Below are positions 10,131 to 20,767 of a DNA stretch of 64,000 bases, piece by piece. Under the pieces are notes generated by a model. The model did not search any database, was not told where the DNA came from, and saw nothing but the letters and a program-made list of their open reading frames with translations. Each line of letters opens with the position of its first letter. The stretch's first letter is position 1. The stretch is from Buxus sempervirens (lineage: Eukaryota > Streptophyta > Magnoliopsida > Buxales > Buxaceae): NCBI GenBank assembly GCA_947561395.2, contig OX387186.1, positions 8,297,888 to 8,361,887 of the forward strand. Reading direction: 5' to 3'. A program made the translations under genes and the position numbers.

Positions 10131-11381
10131 TCAACTCCAAACCAGCTGAGGGAAGTCAGGATCAGGTATGTCTTCATTGTCCGGAGGGGCCAACACCCAT
10201 TCCCCATCTTCATCAAGGATCATCCCTTTGTTCTTCTCAACCCACCATGAAGATGGAACCAAGTACTCATTTTTCAGAATATCACTGGACTTGTTAACCA
10301 GTGCAAGGCTCCTCTTCACCTTCAACTCAAACTCTCCCTCTTTTCCATTCCAGCCTGCAACTATATGTAGCATACCTTGCAGGTTATGCCAGTCACTCGG
10401 GTTACGCGACTCCTTCAAGCTCGGCGACTTCCCGGTGTCGATCACCAGCTCGACTCCTGGGGAAGCAAACCCTAGCAGAGCACTTGGATATTCTGGTATG
10501 CGATCGATCCCATTTTTTATATGCAAGATCCGAAGGTTTGGAAACGACTTCAATTTTTTAACGAATGCTTCATTCCCCACTCGGGGACTGCCGAATACAA
10601 AAGCTGATACAGGTATCGTCAACCCATTTTCGACCACATCGAAAGCACTCAGGATTGCAAGACACGCCCCCAAGCTATGGCCTGTAAATGTCAAGCTCAG
10701 ATTCTCATCTTTGTACTGACTCACCAGTTCCTTGATCTTGGTCAGAAGCTGAGTTCTTGCACTAGTCTTTGTGAAAGTAGAATTTGGGTTATCTGAATAG
10801 TAAAGTGTGAACCAACCATTCATGACCTTCGGCTCATCTTCGCCGTCGTTACAGCCGAGTATCCCATCATACCAGTGGTGCTGGGCCTCGGCCGGCTTCA
10901 ACAATGGCTTGACGGGTACAAGGTTCAAAAGTAGATCGTCCATCTTTTCCAAATTTCGTATAGTCCCACGCCATGCAACGTAAATTTCACGTCTGCCCAA
11001 GACTTTGCTCACCTCGTCGGAGGTTACCGCAATGTATCCGATCCAGTTGGATTCTTTATCCCGAGCTTTATTGGAGCAGAAGTGCAGGAGGAAGTCAAAT
11101 GGAAACTCGACACTGGCGGTTGCGTAGAGGAAGCCGACGACATTGTAGTCGGAGGCTGATGGAAGCTCCACCTTCTTGAAGAATGAGTGGTGGCCGTAGC
11201 GGCTGCTGCCGCAGAACCTGGAGTTTTCATCGTTGTTGAAAGCGTCGTAGGTGGCCTGGCAGAAGTCGCCGCACCGGAGAATGAGTTTCCGGAGGCTGAG
11301 ATTAAGGGGTTCAAGCAGACCTTCCCACTGGTTGCTTCCTAGCAATTCTTCCCATGTTAGTTTTTTTTGGTCAGTCTCCAT
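10131..11381 (-). CDS. Phospholipase A1-II (class-3 lipase), intronless
   Basis: A 416-residue uninterrupted frame of the plant phospholipase A1-II family (relatives of PLA1-IIgamma/DSEL). These enzymes lack a transit peptide and hydrolyse the sn-1 acyl chain of phospholipids or acylglycerols in the cytosol. The alpha/beta-hydrolase core includes YVAWRGT (134-140, oxyanion region), the nucleophile elbow GHSLG (234-238, Ser236), FGSPRVGN (263-270), NGIDRIPEYP with the probable catalytic Asp293, and DWHNLQGMLH with the likely catalytic His at 332 or 339. The C-terminus PSSWWVEKNKGM..DEDGEWVL is typical of the family, and the length is as expected. No N-terminal signal is evident. It looks intact. 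In Arabidopsis a PLA1-II gene lies in the chromosome-4 duplicate of the DOG1 region, which fits this position beside the MDIS1-like pseudogene. The specific paralogue is inferred. Confidence 0.93.
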   Translation of the reverse strand: METDQKKLTWEELLGSNQWEGLLEPLNLSLRKLILRCGDFCQATYDAFNNDENSRFCGSSRYGHHSFFKKVELPSASDYNVVGFLYATASVEFPFDFLLHFCSNKARDKESNWIGYIAVTSDEVSKVLGRREIYVAWRGTIRNLEKMDDLLLNLVPVKPLLKPAEAQHHWYDGILGCNDGEDEPKVMNGWFTLYYSDNPNSTFTKTSARTQLLTKIKELVSQYKDENLSLTFTGHSLGACLAILSAFDVVENGLTIPVSAFVFGSPRVGNEAFVKKLKSFPNLRILHIKNGIDRIPEYPSALLGFASPGVELVIDTGKSPSLKESRNPSDWHNLQGMLHIVAGWNGKEGEFELKVKRSLALVNKSSDILKNEYLVPSSWWVEKNKGMILDEDGEWVLAPPDNEDIPDPDFPQLVWS

Positions 11382-11493
11382 GGTAGAAGAAGATCTTAAA
11401 AGTGGGAAGAGAGTGCGAAATCAGGAGAAAGAGATCAGATGATGAAATTGAGTGGGAATGAAAGTTGGTGTGGGAGATGAACAAATGGTTGGC

Positions 11494-11503
11494 TATAAAT
11501 AAT
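11494..11503 (-). promoter_or_regulatory. Possible TATA box of the phospholipase gene
   Basis: The minus strand reads TTATTTATAG about 115 bp before the ATG. The match is imperfect in this orientation (the plus strand reads TATAAATAA), so it is tentative. Confidence 0.35.
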
Positions 11504-11735
11504 GTGCTCAGAGTCATCAATCCATCACGGAGTAAACGTGGAAACATTTTGTCAATTAATGGCCTTAGATCTTGTAGAGATTTTTTGACATATGGAAAGA
11601 TTTGTCAATTAATGGCCTCAACAAGATTTGAGGCCATTAATTGAGAAATTTTTTTTTATCAAAATTTTTTTTTTGAGATTTTTTGACATATGGATTATTT
11701 TTTTTTTTCTTAGGAACATATATGGAATGTTTTGG

Positions 11736-12000
11736 AAGATATATTAACGAAACAGGCATAATCACAGTGGATATCCCTGGACAAAAATAATTCTAAGATC
11801 CTCTCACCTACAAAATTTGGTTCATTCCTTTTTCAAACTCAAAACTTTAACCATGTTCTTACCTGTTTCAAAATTTCACCTAAAAAATTTGAAGCTATAA
11901 TGCGGATCTCACCTGCAGCAATATTGTCCATTTCAGCCTACTAGACCTCACAGTTTTACAGCCACAATGTCCGGTTTAACCCATTAGGCCTTCCGGTTTT
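11736..12000. repeat. Dispersed repeat, uninterrupted copy
   Basis: This copy corresponds to 20-227 joined to 3845-3990 and shows what that region looked like before the LINE inserted. It lies 350-620 bp upstream of the phospholipase start codon. Confidence 0.6.
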
Positions 12001-12068
12001 GTGTTTTGTTTTTGGGTTTTAAATTAAAAGGCTTCAATGCTTAAGTAAATCATAAGCATATATATATA

Positions 12069-12335
12069 ATGCATTTCTTCCGGTGGTAATATGAAACCAC
12101 CAGATGAAATGTGTTTTGGGATGTGGACCCCTCTATTGAAATGGGACAACTATCCAAACCACCAGATAAAACGTGTTTTGGGATTTGAGCCCCTCTATTG
12201 AAATGGGACAACCATATGCACATTTCACACTGGTACCACTGAATGACACCAAATGAAATAGTCCCCACATCCCTGAACGCATTTCATCTGGTGGTTTCAT
12301 ATTACAACCGAATTCTAACACCAGAGGAAATGCAT
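12069..12335. mobile_element. MITE with inverted ends and an internal duplication
   Basis: The ends ATGCATTTCTTCCGGTGG and the complement (ending near 12335) are inverted, each followed by AATATGAAACCACCAGATGAAAT. A stretch of about 65 bp containing GTGTTTTGGGAT and CCCCTCTATTGAAATGGGACAAC is duplicated in tandem (about 12095-12220). Flanks are TA-rich, so the TSD cannot be read. Confidence 0.6.
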
Positions 12336-12344
12336 TTATATATA

Positions 12345-12569
12345 CTAGCAGGGCTCACGTGCATTACTGCACACACGTTAAAAAAAGGGGGGGAGGGAGC
12401 GGTTTTAAAACGGATTGTTAGGTTTTGAGAAATTTGAGACACTTTTGACCATTGTACCTTTTTGCTGATAAGTATTAGTAGTGAATGTGTAAGGGCTATT
12501 GTGGAAAGATGAATATTGTGCTTGGCACACTTCCCAAGGGAGCGCTTGGATTTATATATATATATATGA
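12345..12569 (-). mobile_element. Short non-autonomous Helitron (probable)
   Basis: The minus strand starts TCATATATATATATA at 12569 and ends in CTAG at 12345. A GTGCAGTAATGCAC hairpin lies shortly before the 3' end. It sits between A and T as Helitrons do, with no TSD. A second 3' end of this kind is seen at 37208. Confidence 0.5.
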
Positions 12570-13900
12570 TTCCCGCATCTACACCTTTCTCTTTCTTTTT
12601 ATTTTTAGTTATTAGAACATAAACAATGTTTCTTTAATCTTCTTTGGCTTTTTATCTTTTTTTTTTATTTATCAAATAACACAATCTGAACTGAGATTTT
12701 TCAATGACCTATTCCGCGTGATTAACGTTAACATGTTTTCAATGATTTTGAGAGCAAGTTTGTCTTTTTATCCCCATCTTTCTTACTCCCCTCGTTTTTG
12801 GACAAGAATGAAGATTGTTGTACGATTTTAGTCCGGAGGTGGTCCTGACATGAAGTCCCGCCTTTACAACGAAAATGTAGGGATTTGTTCAAATGGTAAG
12901 TTTCATTTCGTCATTTTTCAGCTAGGACCCATCAACCCCCGTGAGACGGCTATTGTGTTTTCACATTTTCCAATATGAAAACAGCTTTTTCAAATGAAGA
13001 ATAGCGGTCGTAAAATACTGCACATGGTAGCATCTCACAGAGGCTGCTAGGTCTGTAACATAGACCTAACGATAGATGATTTCATTCCGGACTTTGCCTG
13101 TCACTTGAACCCATGTAACTGCATGGCATTGGTTATGGTTGGATTCATTTTACAAATCCAACCGTAGATGATTCAATTCAAAATCCATCGAGCTCTGAAA
13201 TAAACTAATCCTATGCATATGCAGATAAATGAATTTAAATCATCTACAAACGTGTCCATAAAAGGTGCTCATTTGTAGCGTACTCGTGATTGTCGATATG
13301 GTGATCACTTGTCCACTATAGACTATAGAGTACTCGTCAGTAAATGATTTAAACCCAACATAAAAGAGAAGGGAGTTATACAACTGGTTTGGAAAAAAAA
13401 ATGAAACTATTTTGTAATTGTTCAGATTTAGGGAAACTAAATTCAAATATATTAGAGAGATACCTATGTATTAATGAAACCATTTATTATTAAACTTTAA
13501 CAAAAATATGATTTTTTTTGTCACGTTTCCCAAGGAGAACATTATCTTGCATGATACAAGATCTATCATCAATTCAATACGTATGCCCCAAAATTGATTA
13601 ACTCATTCCACTTGGGATAAGACTATTGATAGGCCCATCCCATAATATTCCATGTGTCATACTGCATGCATAAGAAAATCAACCACGAGGCACATTGACA
13701 CACTTTCTGTTTCCGCATGACGAAACTCTTGCCTTTTTTCTGTTTCTTATTGACCTATCATAAAAAAAAAGGCCAAAAGCTAAGCACACTACACCATCGA
13801 TCACAGCTGATCGATCATCGAAAGGACAACGTTCCTTACAACCTAAGTTACTTGGGTTCATTTCACCCACGAGGCTCGAACCTAAGGTCAGGTTTAGAGC
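12570..13900. other. Intergenic, no gene seen
   Basis: AT-rich sequence without a supportable coding region. Short stretches near 13055-13185 resemble the ends of the foldback MITEs (GTAGATGATTCAA) but do not form a clear element. Confidence 0.4.
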
Positions 13901-14044
13901 TTTGGATTTGGGGAGAAAAAAAAAGAAAGTTAAAAAAGAAAAAAAAAATAAAGAAAAGAAAAATACTGATTTTCTTTCTTTTTTTGATGTTTGGATGAGA
14001 TGTGAAATGAGAAGAAAAGAAAAATATATTTTAATAAGATAATG

Positions 14045-14285
14045 GGTTGGGGTGATAGACGGTGGTGGCGGGTGGCGGGCGGCAGTGGGTAGTGGTGTTA
14101 GCGAGCGATGGTGGTGACGGCTAGTGGTAGTGGTGGTGGTAGGTGATGGTGGTGATTGGCAATGATGGGTGGTGGTGAGAGGTGGTGGTGATCGATAGTG
14201 GTGGCGAGTGATGGTGGGTGGTGGGTTGTGGTGGATGGTGCTAGTGGTGGGGTGGATGGGTGGTGTGAATAGTGATAAGTGATGG
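14045..14285 (+). repeat. GGT/GGTGG-rich minisatellite
   Basis: About 240 bp made almost wholly of degenerate GGTGGTGG-type units with a very strong G-over-C bias on the plus strand. It could form G-quadruplex structures. A smaller CAC/ACC tract lies at 53840-53940. Confidence 0.8.
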
Positions 14286-14364
14286 TAAATTTTTTTTCAA
14301 AATTCTTACCTTTTTGGAGAGAAAATATTTTACATTTGAGAGAAAGATGAAGAGAAAATTTAGA

Positions 14365-15091
14365 GGCTGCGTTTGGTTAGCCGGATAGTTCCAGGTTTTG
14401 TCGGAAAGCTAACTTTCCTTAAATAAAAAGAGCGTTTGGTTAACAAGAAAACATGGGATGTTCCACAGAAAGTAAAATCAGTCAAACCACTTTCAACGCA
14501 TGTTTTGCCCAATTTCATCTTCCGACCAAAATGGTCGGATTTTGCTAAAAAATCAAAACTGATTTATGTTCTCACTTATTTGACCCTCCTTATTTGGTGT
14601 TTAACTTCTCTTTTATTAAATATTTAAGTAAAAAAAAGAAGGAGTTAGGTATCGTGTGTACTTCATTTAAAAAAAAAAACTAAAGTAAAAAAAAAAAGGG
14701 TGAAGTGTTGCGTGTCGTTTTTTCAAAAAAACTTTAAATAAAAGAAATATATATATGGGATTACTAATATATTATTTATATTAAACTGAATATATATTCA
14801 AAAGGTTAAGTTTATTCATATTTTCATATAAGAAGTTAGTGTTTATAGTATTTTTTTTTTCAATTTTATATGTTTTTATATGGACAAAATTAAAGGTAAA
14901 ATAAGAAAATGTAACACTTTTCCCATTCATTCTAATTTACCAAATAGCACAACCAGGATTTTCCACCATTTTTCATAAATTTTCCAGATGCATACAAACA
15001 GAAATTTAACTTTCACTTTCTGAAATATTACTTTCTGCAAATCACTTTCTCAACGGACTTTCCAAAATAATCCGGCCATCGAAACACAGCC
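14365..15091. mobile_element. MITE with GGCTGCGTTTGG-type ends
   Basis: The left end GGCTGCGTTTGGTTAGCCGG and the complement of the right end (GGCTGTGTTTCGATGGCCGG) match at 15 or more of 20 bases. The core is AT-rich with no coding capacity. Flanks share AGA on both sides, too short to assign a superfamily. Confidence 0.55.
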
Positions 15092-15267
15092 AGAAAGAAA
15101 ATCTCATTTTCTTTCATCTAAATTAAATAAGAGAAAAGAAAATTTTAGCATTTTCCTTTCTTTTTTCTTCAAATCCAAGATTATAAACCACAATAACTAG
15201 ATTACAAACCACAATAACTAACTGAGTACTAGGGTTTTGATTCCCTGCAACGGAAGTAGAATTTTCT

Positions 15268-15945
15268 TCATACTTTGACACGCCTGCGGTCGTGATCTAG
15301 CCCCCACGCGTGGACCCCGAAGTGCAACTCGCTCGCGGCGACCAAGAACTCCACGGCCTGCTGTGGGGTCAGGATCTCCACAACCCTTCGAATCGTTGTC
15401 AGCCGTAGATCGTCCGCCATCTCTAGAATGTTCACCAGCCGTTTGATATTTTCGTCCGGATCTGAACACGTGGAGACCAGGTCGCCGGCGCTGTCCTGCC
15501 ACTCGAACAGCTCCTCTGAGATCTCGTTCTCCTCTCTCACCGTTTGGCATTGCAGCTCACTGACGCGCCCGAGTTGGCCCGGGGAGAGATCCCCCAGATC
15601 GCCGGTTCGGTGGCCGCGGAGGATGTCGAGGATTTGGGCCTCGAATCGGACGCTGGACTCGGTGTAGACAAGGTGGAAGACGGTGGTGGGTCGCCAGCCG
15701 CCGATCCAGAGTAAGGAGCGCTCGAGGCAAGTGGTCCAGTCGGGGGTGAACATGGAGAGGACGTCGTGCTTGATGGCTTGTGACTTGCGTAGGTAGTATT
15801 CCTGGTAGTGGGTTAGAACCTTGTCGACGAGTTGGGTCAGGCGTTGTTCGTCTTGGGCGTTAGTGGGCCTCGGAGCGGAGGCGACTTGCTGGTGGAGGTG
15901 GCGGAGGCGATCGAACCATGTCTCGTAGAAGCTATGGAAGCACAT
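15268..15945 (-). CDS. DOG1-like protein (seed-dormancy/TGA-DOG1 domain), copy 1
   Basis: A 225-residue single-exon frame of the DOG1 family (DELAY OF GERMINATION 1 and DOG1-like), plant proteins sharing the DOG1 domain also found in TGA bZIP factors. In Arabidopsis DOG1 controls seed dormancy through the ABA-pathway phosphatases AHG1/AHG3. Visible family blocks are SFYETWFDRL (5-14), HYQEYYLRKSQAIKHDVLSMF (46-66), TPDWTTCLERSLLWIGGWRP (67-86), DLSPGQLGRVSELQ, VREENEISEEL, ADDLRLTTIRRVVEILTPQQAVEFLVAASELHFGVHAWG near the C-terminus. The GGWRP form is nearer to DOGL proteins than to DOG1 itself (GGCRP). It ends soon after the conserved HAWG, as most family members do. It looks intact. A CT-rich leader and G-box/ABRE-like motifs lie upstream. 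Confidence 0.9.
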   Translation of the reverse strand: MCFHSFYETWFDRLRHLHQQVASAPRPTNAQDEQRLTQLVDKVLTHYQEYYLRKSQAIKHDVLSMFTPDWTTCLERSLLWIGGWRPTTVFHLVYTESSVRFEAQILDILRGHRTGDLGDLSPGQLGRVSELQCQTVREENEISEELFEWQDSAGDLVSTCSDPDENIKRLVNILEMADDLRLTTIRRVVEILTPQQAVEFLVAASELHFGVHAWGLDHDRRRVKV

Positions 15946-16045
15946 TGTCTGGAATCTGGATTTGCCAGAGAGAGAGAGAGAGAGAAATAGGCAGAGAGAA
16001 AGAAAAAGTGAGACATAGACGGGTCGGATTGGACCTGTAGAACAA

Positions 16046-16150
16046 GTATATAGGTTACATTTCTCTCTCTCCCTCTTACTTAGCTTCTGTACAGGTGGCT
16101 TTGTGCGGCGAATACTTAGTATCAGAGAATGGCACGTGCACTATACGTGG
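16046..16150 (-). promoter_or_regulatory. Promoter boxes of DOG1-like copy 1: TATA, G-box, ABRE-like
   Basis: On the minus strand a TATATAC box lies at 16046-16052, about 100 bp before the ATG, followed by a CT repeat in the leader (15969-15985). A palindromic CACGTG G-box is at 16133-16138 and an ACGTGG core at 16145-16150, both within 210 bp of the ATG. These are typical binding sites for ABA-responsive bZIP factors. Functional use is inferred. Confidence 0.45.
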
Positions 16151-16838
16151 AAGCAGAAGAACGATGATTGAGGATCCCGATGATCAAAATGGCCTTGTAA
16201 TTTTTTTTTGGTAATAAATAGAACTATATAATTTTGGGCGAGGAAATTTGGTGGTTTTGCAATCCTCAAACAGACAAATGTTCAGGATCATATTGTAGAA
16301 GATGTGAAATCCAAATGTATAACTTGGCTACTAACTTGATCTCCAAGGTTATATTTAGCTAGCTAAAATTTATGGTAGAACTAAATTATTGTTTAGTAAT
16401 CATTACACCTAAAAGCTTTTAAGTAAAAGGTGCAATTATGTTTATAAGAAGGCTCAAATATGATATTTCAACACTTTTCCGTATCTGCGACTTCACATTC
16501 ATATATTGGATACAAATAAATGCCAAGGCAAACTAGTCTCGAGTTTAACACAAGACCTCCTGCTCCGATACCATATTAAATGATCGTTGCATTTAAAAGT
16601 TTAATAAAAAAATATAAGCTCATTAAAAAAAGAAAAAAATTTTTTTTTTAAAGTATCCTACTTAAAATGAAGGGAAAATAATGTGAAACAAATAGAAGCG
16701 ATTTTTATACGGGTTTTTCCATCAAATTTTAATTTAATAAACATCACCCAATTACTAATGAGTGAGAACTCTGATTGTCCATTAAAAATAAAAAATAAAA
16801 GAGAGAACGTGATTGTCGCAAAGGAAGGAAGCGTTTGT
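16151..16838. other. Intergenic between DOG1-like copy 1 and the CACTA element
   Basis: No gene is visible. The stretch at 16540-16620, with CAAGACCTCCTGCTCCGATACCAT, resembles a common dispersed plant repeat whose complement contains a TGGTATCGGAG tRNA-Met-like string, but its class is unclear. Confidence 0.35.
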
Positions 16839-18375
16839 CATCACTACAAAAATTAAGGCCTTTAGCGGCGGACTAAGACTGTCGCTAAAGCCTCTAAAAC
16901 CTCTAAAACCGCCACTAAAAAGTCTAGGGTCTGACAGTAGCCCGGCCCTGATTGTACCATCACTAAATCTTTTAGCGGCGGTCATTTTAGCCTTAGCCTT
17001 TAGTGGCGGTTCTTGTATTTTTAGAAAAAAAAAATTACCAGCGCGCCCCTTTCCTATTTCCCACTCTGCCCTACCCCCTGCTTGTGCTTCCCCTCCCCAA
17101 CCATACTTGTGATGGCAAATACTGTTTGTTACGGAAATTGCACAATCTTCAAGCAACTGCAAAAGAAATAACAAAATATCATAAATATGAAATAGAGCAT
17201 TTGAGAACTGATTCCAATAGAAGTTTGCATATGGTGTATACTTCAGTTAAGAACCAAAGAAAAAAAAAACAAAAACAAAAAGGGGGAGGGAAACAGTTAT
17301 GTGGGAGTGAGCAAGGCGTGCAAAATTGAATCAAAGATGAGAACAACAAAGACAAGGTCCTTACATTGGTTAAATAAAGGCTCCGCACTTTGATGGAAAC
17401 TTATCGAATATTCCTTGTATAATACAAATTGTCAACAGAACTATTTCTATGGAGTTTCATTTTCCATGATGGTTTTTATCATGTTATAATCTTGAACAGA
17501 ATTTGGAAGGTAGATCTCACAATTATGTTCAAAATCTACGTTTGACTTATGCACTCATGATTACTCTCTTTATCAGAACAAAATTTTGATGGTTACCCAA
17601 GTTTAGAAAGAAAATCATTAGATTGATAATCTAGTCCATCCAACTTTTATTGTGATAGGATCTAACACATTAAAAAAATTAGGACTGGGATTAACAAATC
17701 TCACCATTATGCTCAAAATCTAGGTTTGAGTTATTCACTGCAGATTCCCTTCCTCAAAATAATGGGCTCACACTTGAAACCAATCACATCAATTACATAA
17801 ATATGCAAATAAAGCTCAGGATACCTAGTATAAGTTAATTTCTGCATAAATAAAAATAGAACGATGCTAATCTCTTTGGCTTTTTGGGCTTAATTGGTTG
17901 ACCTCTTCAGCTTTTGCTACATTGTTTGACATTTATCTGGTGAAGTTTTTGAAGAGTACATAAGATATACAGTTCAGTCCTATATCAAAATATAGCACCA
18001 AATGCAATGATTTAAAGAAGACATAAATTCTGGTTTAAAATAACCTCACAGATCACAAAAATTTGAATAAAACCTTAGCTCTAATTCAGATTTCAATTTT
18101 CATAACCAAACACACCAAACAAAGGGTATTTTTTTGTTGATAAACTGGCTGTTTCTGTGATATATTTCTGTTGCCAGAGTTTCAATGATGTATTGTTAGT
18201 TTCCTTGACTTTCTAGATCACTTTGCAATTGCAATATGGCATTCAATTATTTCATATTATCTTATTATCATAACGTAAGGAAATTTGCATCACATTTAAA
18301 GGTAGTCACGTTTGCATCACTGAGGCAACTGTTTAAGGATTACCTGTACAGCGAGTGCTTGATTGAAGGTAATAG

Positions 18376-20391
18376 TGTGGAGACCTAGTCAAATATATTA
18401 GTGGTTGACCCCAGTCACTATATTGACTCCGTCAAGTCCCTAGAATAAAGGCTTATGATTGGTGCTGTGCAGGGTTTTGTGTGCCTGCACACTCACCATG
18501 TACAAGTATTAGGAAAGGGGCTGATTTAGTCTTTTCACTTTTAAGTTAGGGATTTGGAAAAAAAAAACCTAATCTCCATCTCCTTCCATTCAATCGCAGG
18601 AGGCAAAAAGAAACCTAGAAGGGAGAGGAGAGAAATCGAAGGCACTAACTAATCTTCTTCAAATCAACTCTGCAGCAGGAAGGTAAGTGGGATTGTTATT
18701 TCTTCCATGGATGCATACATTCAGAATCTAGGGAAGAACTAAAATATTTTAGGTTTGAGTGCCAAAAACGATTGGTAGAATCATAACGTTCAACTGTTTT
18801 GTTGATTTCTTTTATTCGTGATATTGCCGTGAACCTATGCGTGATTGGGTTGAACGATTCTTATTACTCTATGGAATCGTCTATTTCTTCATGTTGCAAA
18901 AAGCTGCATTGATGACATGTGCAATTATTTGGGTTCTGCGATTGAAATAAATAATGGTTTCTCCGATTCGTGAATGGTTTTGAGTTCGTCCTTTAGTAAT
19001 TTTCTTTTGGTTTCTCATATTGGTCAGAGTGGGTTTCTGTGGTGATTGAGTTCCACGCTGGAGAATGATAAGTTGTTGGTTTCTCTATTTTATTTATTCC
19101 TCAATCCGTTTTACTCAATCCTTTCTTTTGGGTCCGTTGAAGAAACATTAATTGATTTTGAGAACAAACAAACAATTATGACGTGTTGGACTTTTTCAAT
19201 AGTCTTTTGTAAGTTAATGATTGCTACAAACCATGACACCTACAGTGCAAATTCCATAACAGCTACAATGTAATGACGATTTGCTCATTTCCCCTCACAT
19301 ATTCATAGTATAAAATTATTGTTATTCAAATTGTATAATGTGACTATTTCTTTTAAATGGAGTTGTTCTATATATTGAGAAATACGTAAATATTACGGAA
19401 TTATGTGTTAGTATTAAGTATTGTGCTTATAATGATTATTTTAGATTGTATAAACCTAGGGTTTAAATTATGTATAATTCCTTGTGAATTCACTTGTATT
19501 GTTAGCCCTAATTCTGTTGCCGGCATTGTTTATGTGAGTGTTATAACCCTGTATTGTTTGATGAAAATGTCGGGTGTACGTTTATTGGTCGGGCGTGTTA
19601 TGGGAACTGAGCGGTGACTCGACAGACATGCACTGGAACTGAGCAGTGACTCGACAGGCATGTGCTGGATCAGAGCGGTTTACTCAGACAGACACGACCC
19701 AGTTGTTGGTGCTTACATAAAAATGCTATGACCAGGGAGTTGTGTTTAGTATACAGACTGGCATAGTTGATATGGTGTGATAGTTTATTTTTAAGTGGAA
19801 AATTGTGTTGTGTTCTTGTTATCACTAAGAGTTATTTTCTTAATATCTTGATGTTTGTTTTTCTTACCTTGTAATTGGTTAAATTGATTGACATGTTTTA
19901 TGACTACAAATATTATTTTTGTAATGGTGTCTTGCTAGTTTCTACTAAGCCTGTATATGACGTAACTAATGACTTGATTTTTGAAGTATGTAATTCATGT
20001 AGGGAATAATAGCCCTACTTACTGAGTCGTGAAACTCACTCCTTACTTATTTTCAGGTAACCGCAAGACTGTGCAAATGAAGTAAAGGGACTAACTCGGA
20101 TAGGAGTGATTGATTTGGACATTGAATATCTTAGTGTTCTAATTGGGTGTTGAACTTGTATTGGATGTTTCATGTTACTTCGACGAATTTGTTAGACTCA
20201 CAAATTTATCCTTAGCTTTGTTAATGAGACATCTCTTTATTTTCCAATGTAACCCTAAACACTATTACAAGGAAATATTTTGTTTGGTAGTTAACGACAT
20301 TGAATGAATTTTAGGAATCGCTTACAAGCAGGGTCACGTTCCGGTCCTATACCTTGTAACATTATACAAGTGACGGATTCGGGGCGTGACA
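18376..20391 (+). mobile_element. Solo LTR (2.0 kb) inside the CACTA element
   Basis: It starts TGTGGAGACC and ends GGGGCGTGACA, flanked by a perfect 5-bp TSD, AATAG (18371-18375 and 20392-20396). No internal retroelement region is left, so this is a solo LTR formed by recombination. Its start and end motifs resemble the LTR at 23018-24564, pointing to a related Ty3/gypsy family. A tandem repeat of about 38 bp (GAACTGAGC(G/A)GTGACTCGAC) lies at 19608-19665. Fossil. Confidence 0.85.
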
Positions 20392-20526
20392 AATAGCCAA
20401 ACCAATGCTTCATGAAGGAGCACAAAAATCCTCTGTCAATCGATGAAGAAGGAGAAGACTTAGAGAAAAAAGTAAAGCCATATACAGTGAAGAATCAGAG
20501 GCATCAATTCAAATCACATGGCAACA

Positions 20527-20664
20527 GATCAGGAAGCAATTGTCATCCACAGAGCCATCACATATTATAAGGCAAAATACATATATTATTCAAAACAGAT
20601 CAGGAAGCAATTGTCATCCACAGAGCCATCACATATTATAAGGCAAAATACATATATTATTCAA
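20527..20664. repeat. 71-bp tandem duplication
   Basis: The sequence starting GATCAGGAAGCAATTGTCAT is present twice in tandem, almost identically. It lies between the solo LTR and the Pack-MULE. Confidence 0.8.
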
Positions 20665-20767
20665 CTTAGTGCAGGAAAATTAACAATAAATTATGTATTT
20701 CACTTCTATTAAGAAGAATCAAAATCAGTAGATTTAAGGGAAGAAAAGGGAGGAGGCATACCGTGAG

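Larger units (their letters stand above)
13905..15185. repeat. Purine-rich inverted ends with a GGT-rich minisatellite
   Basis: The left end (TTTGGATTTGGGGAGAAAAA, 13905) and the complement of the right end (about 15185) are inverted copies, each followed by about 60 bases of A/G-rich sequence, so this could be one element. Inside are a GGT/GGTGG-rich tract (14045-14285) with G-rich strand bias and a separate element at 14365-15091. Confidence 0.4.

Noticed and set aside
10168-10719. 183-codon plus-strand frame
   Set aside because: It is antisense to the phospholipase A1 gene and reads as Ser/Pro-rich noise; it is a shadow frame.
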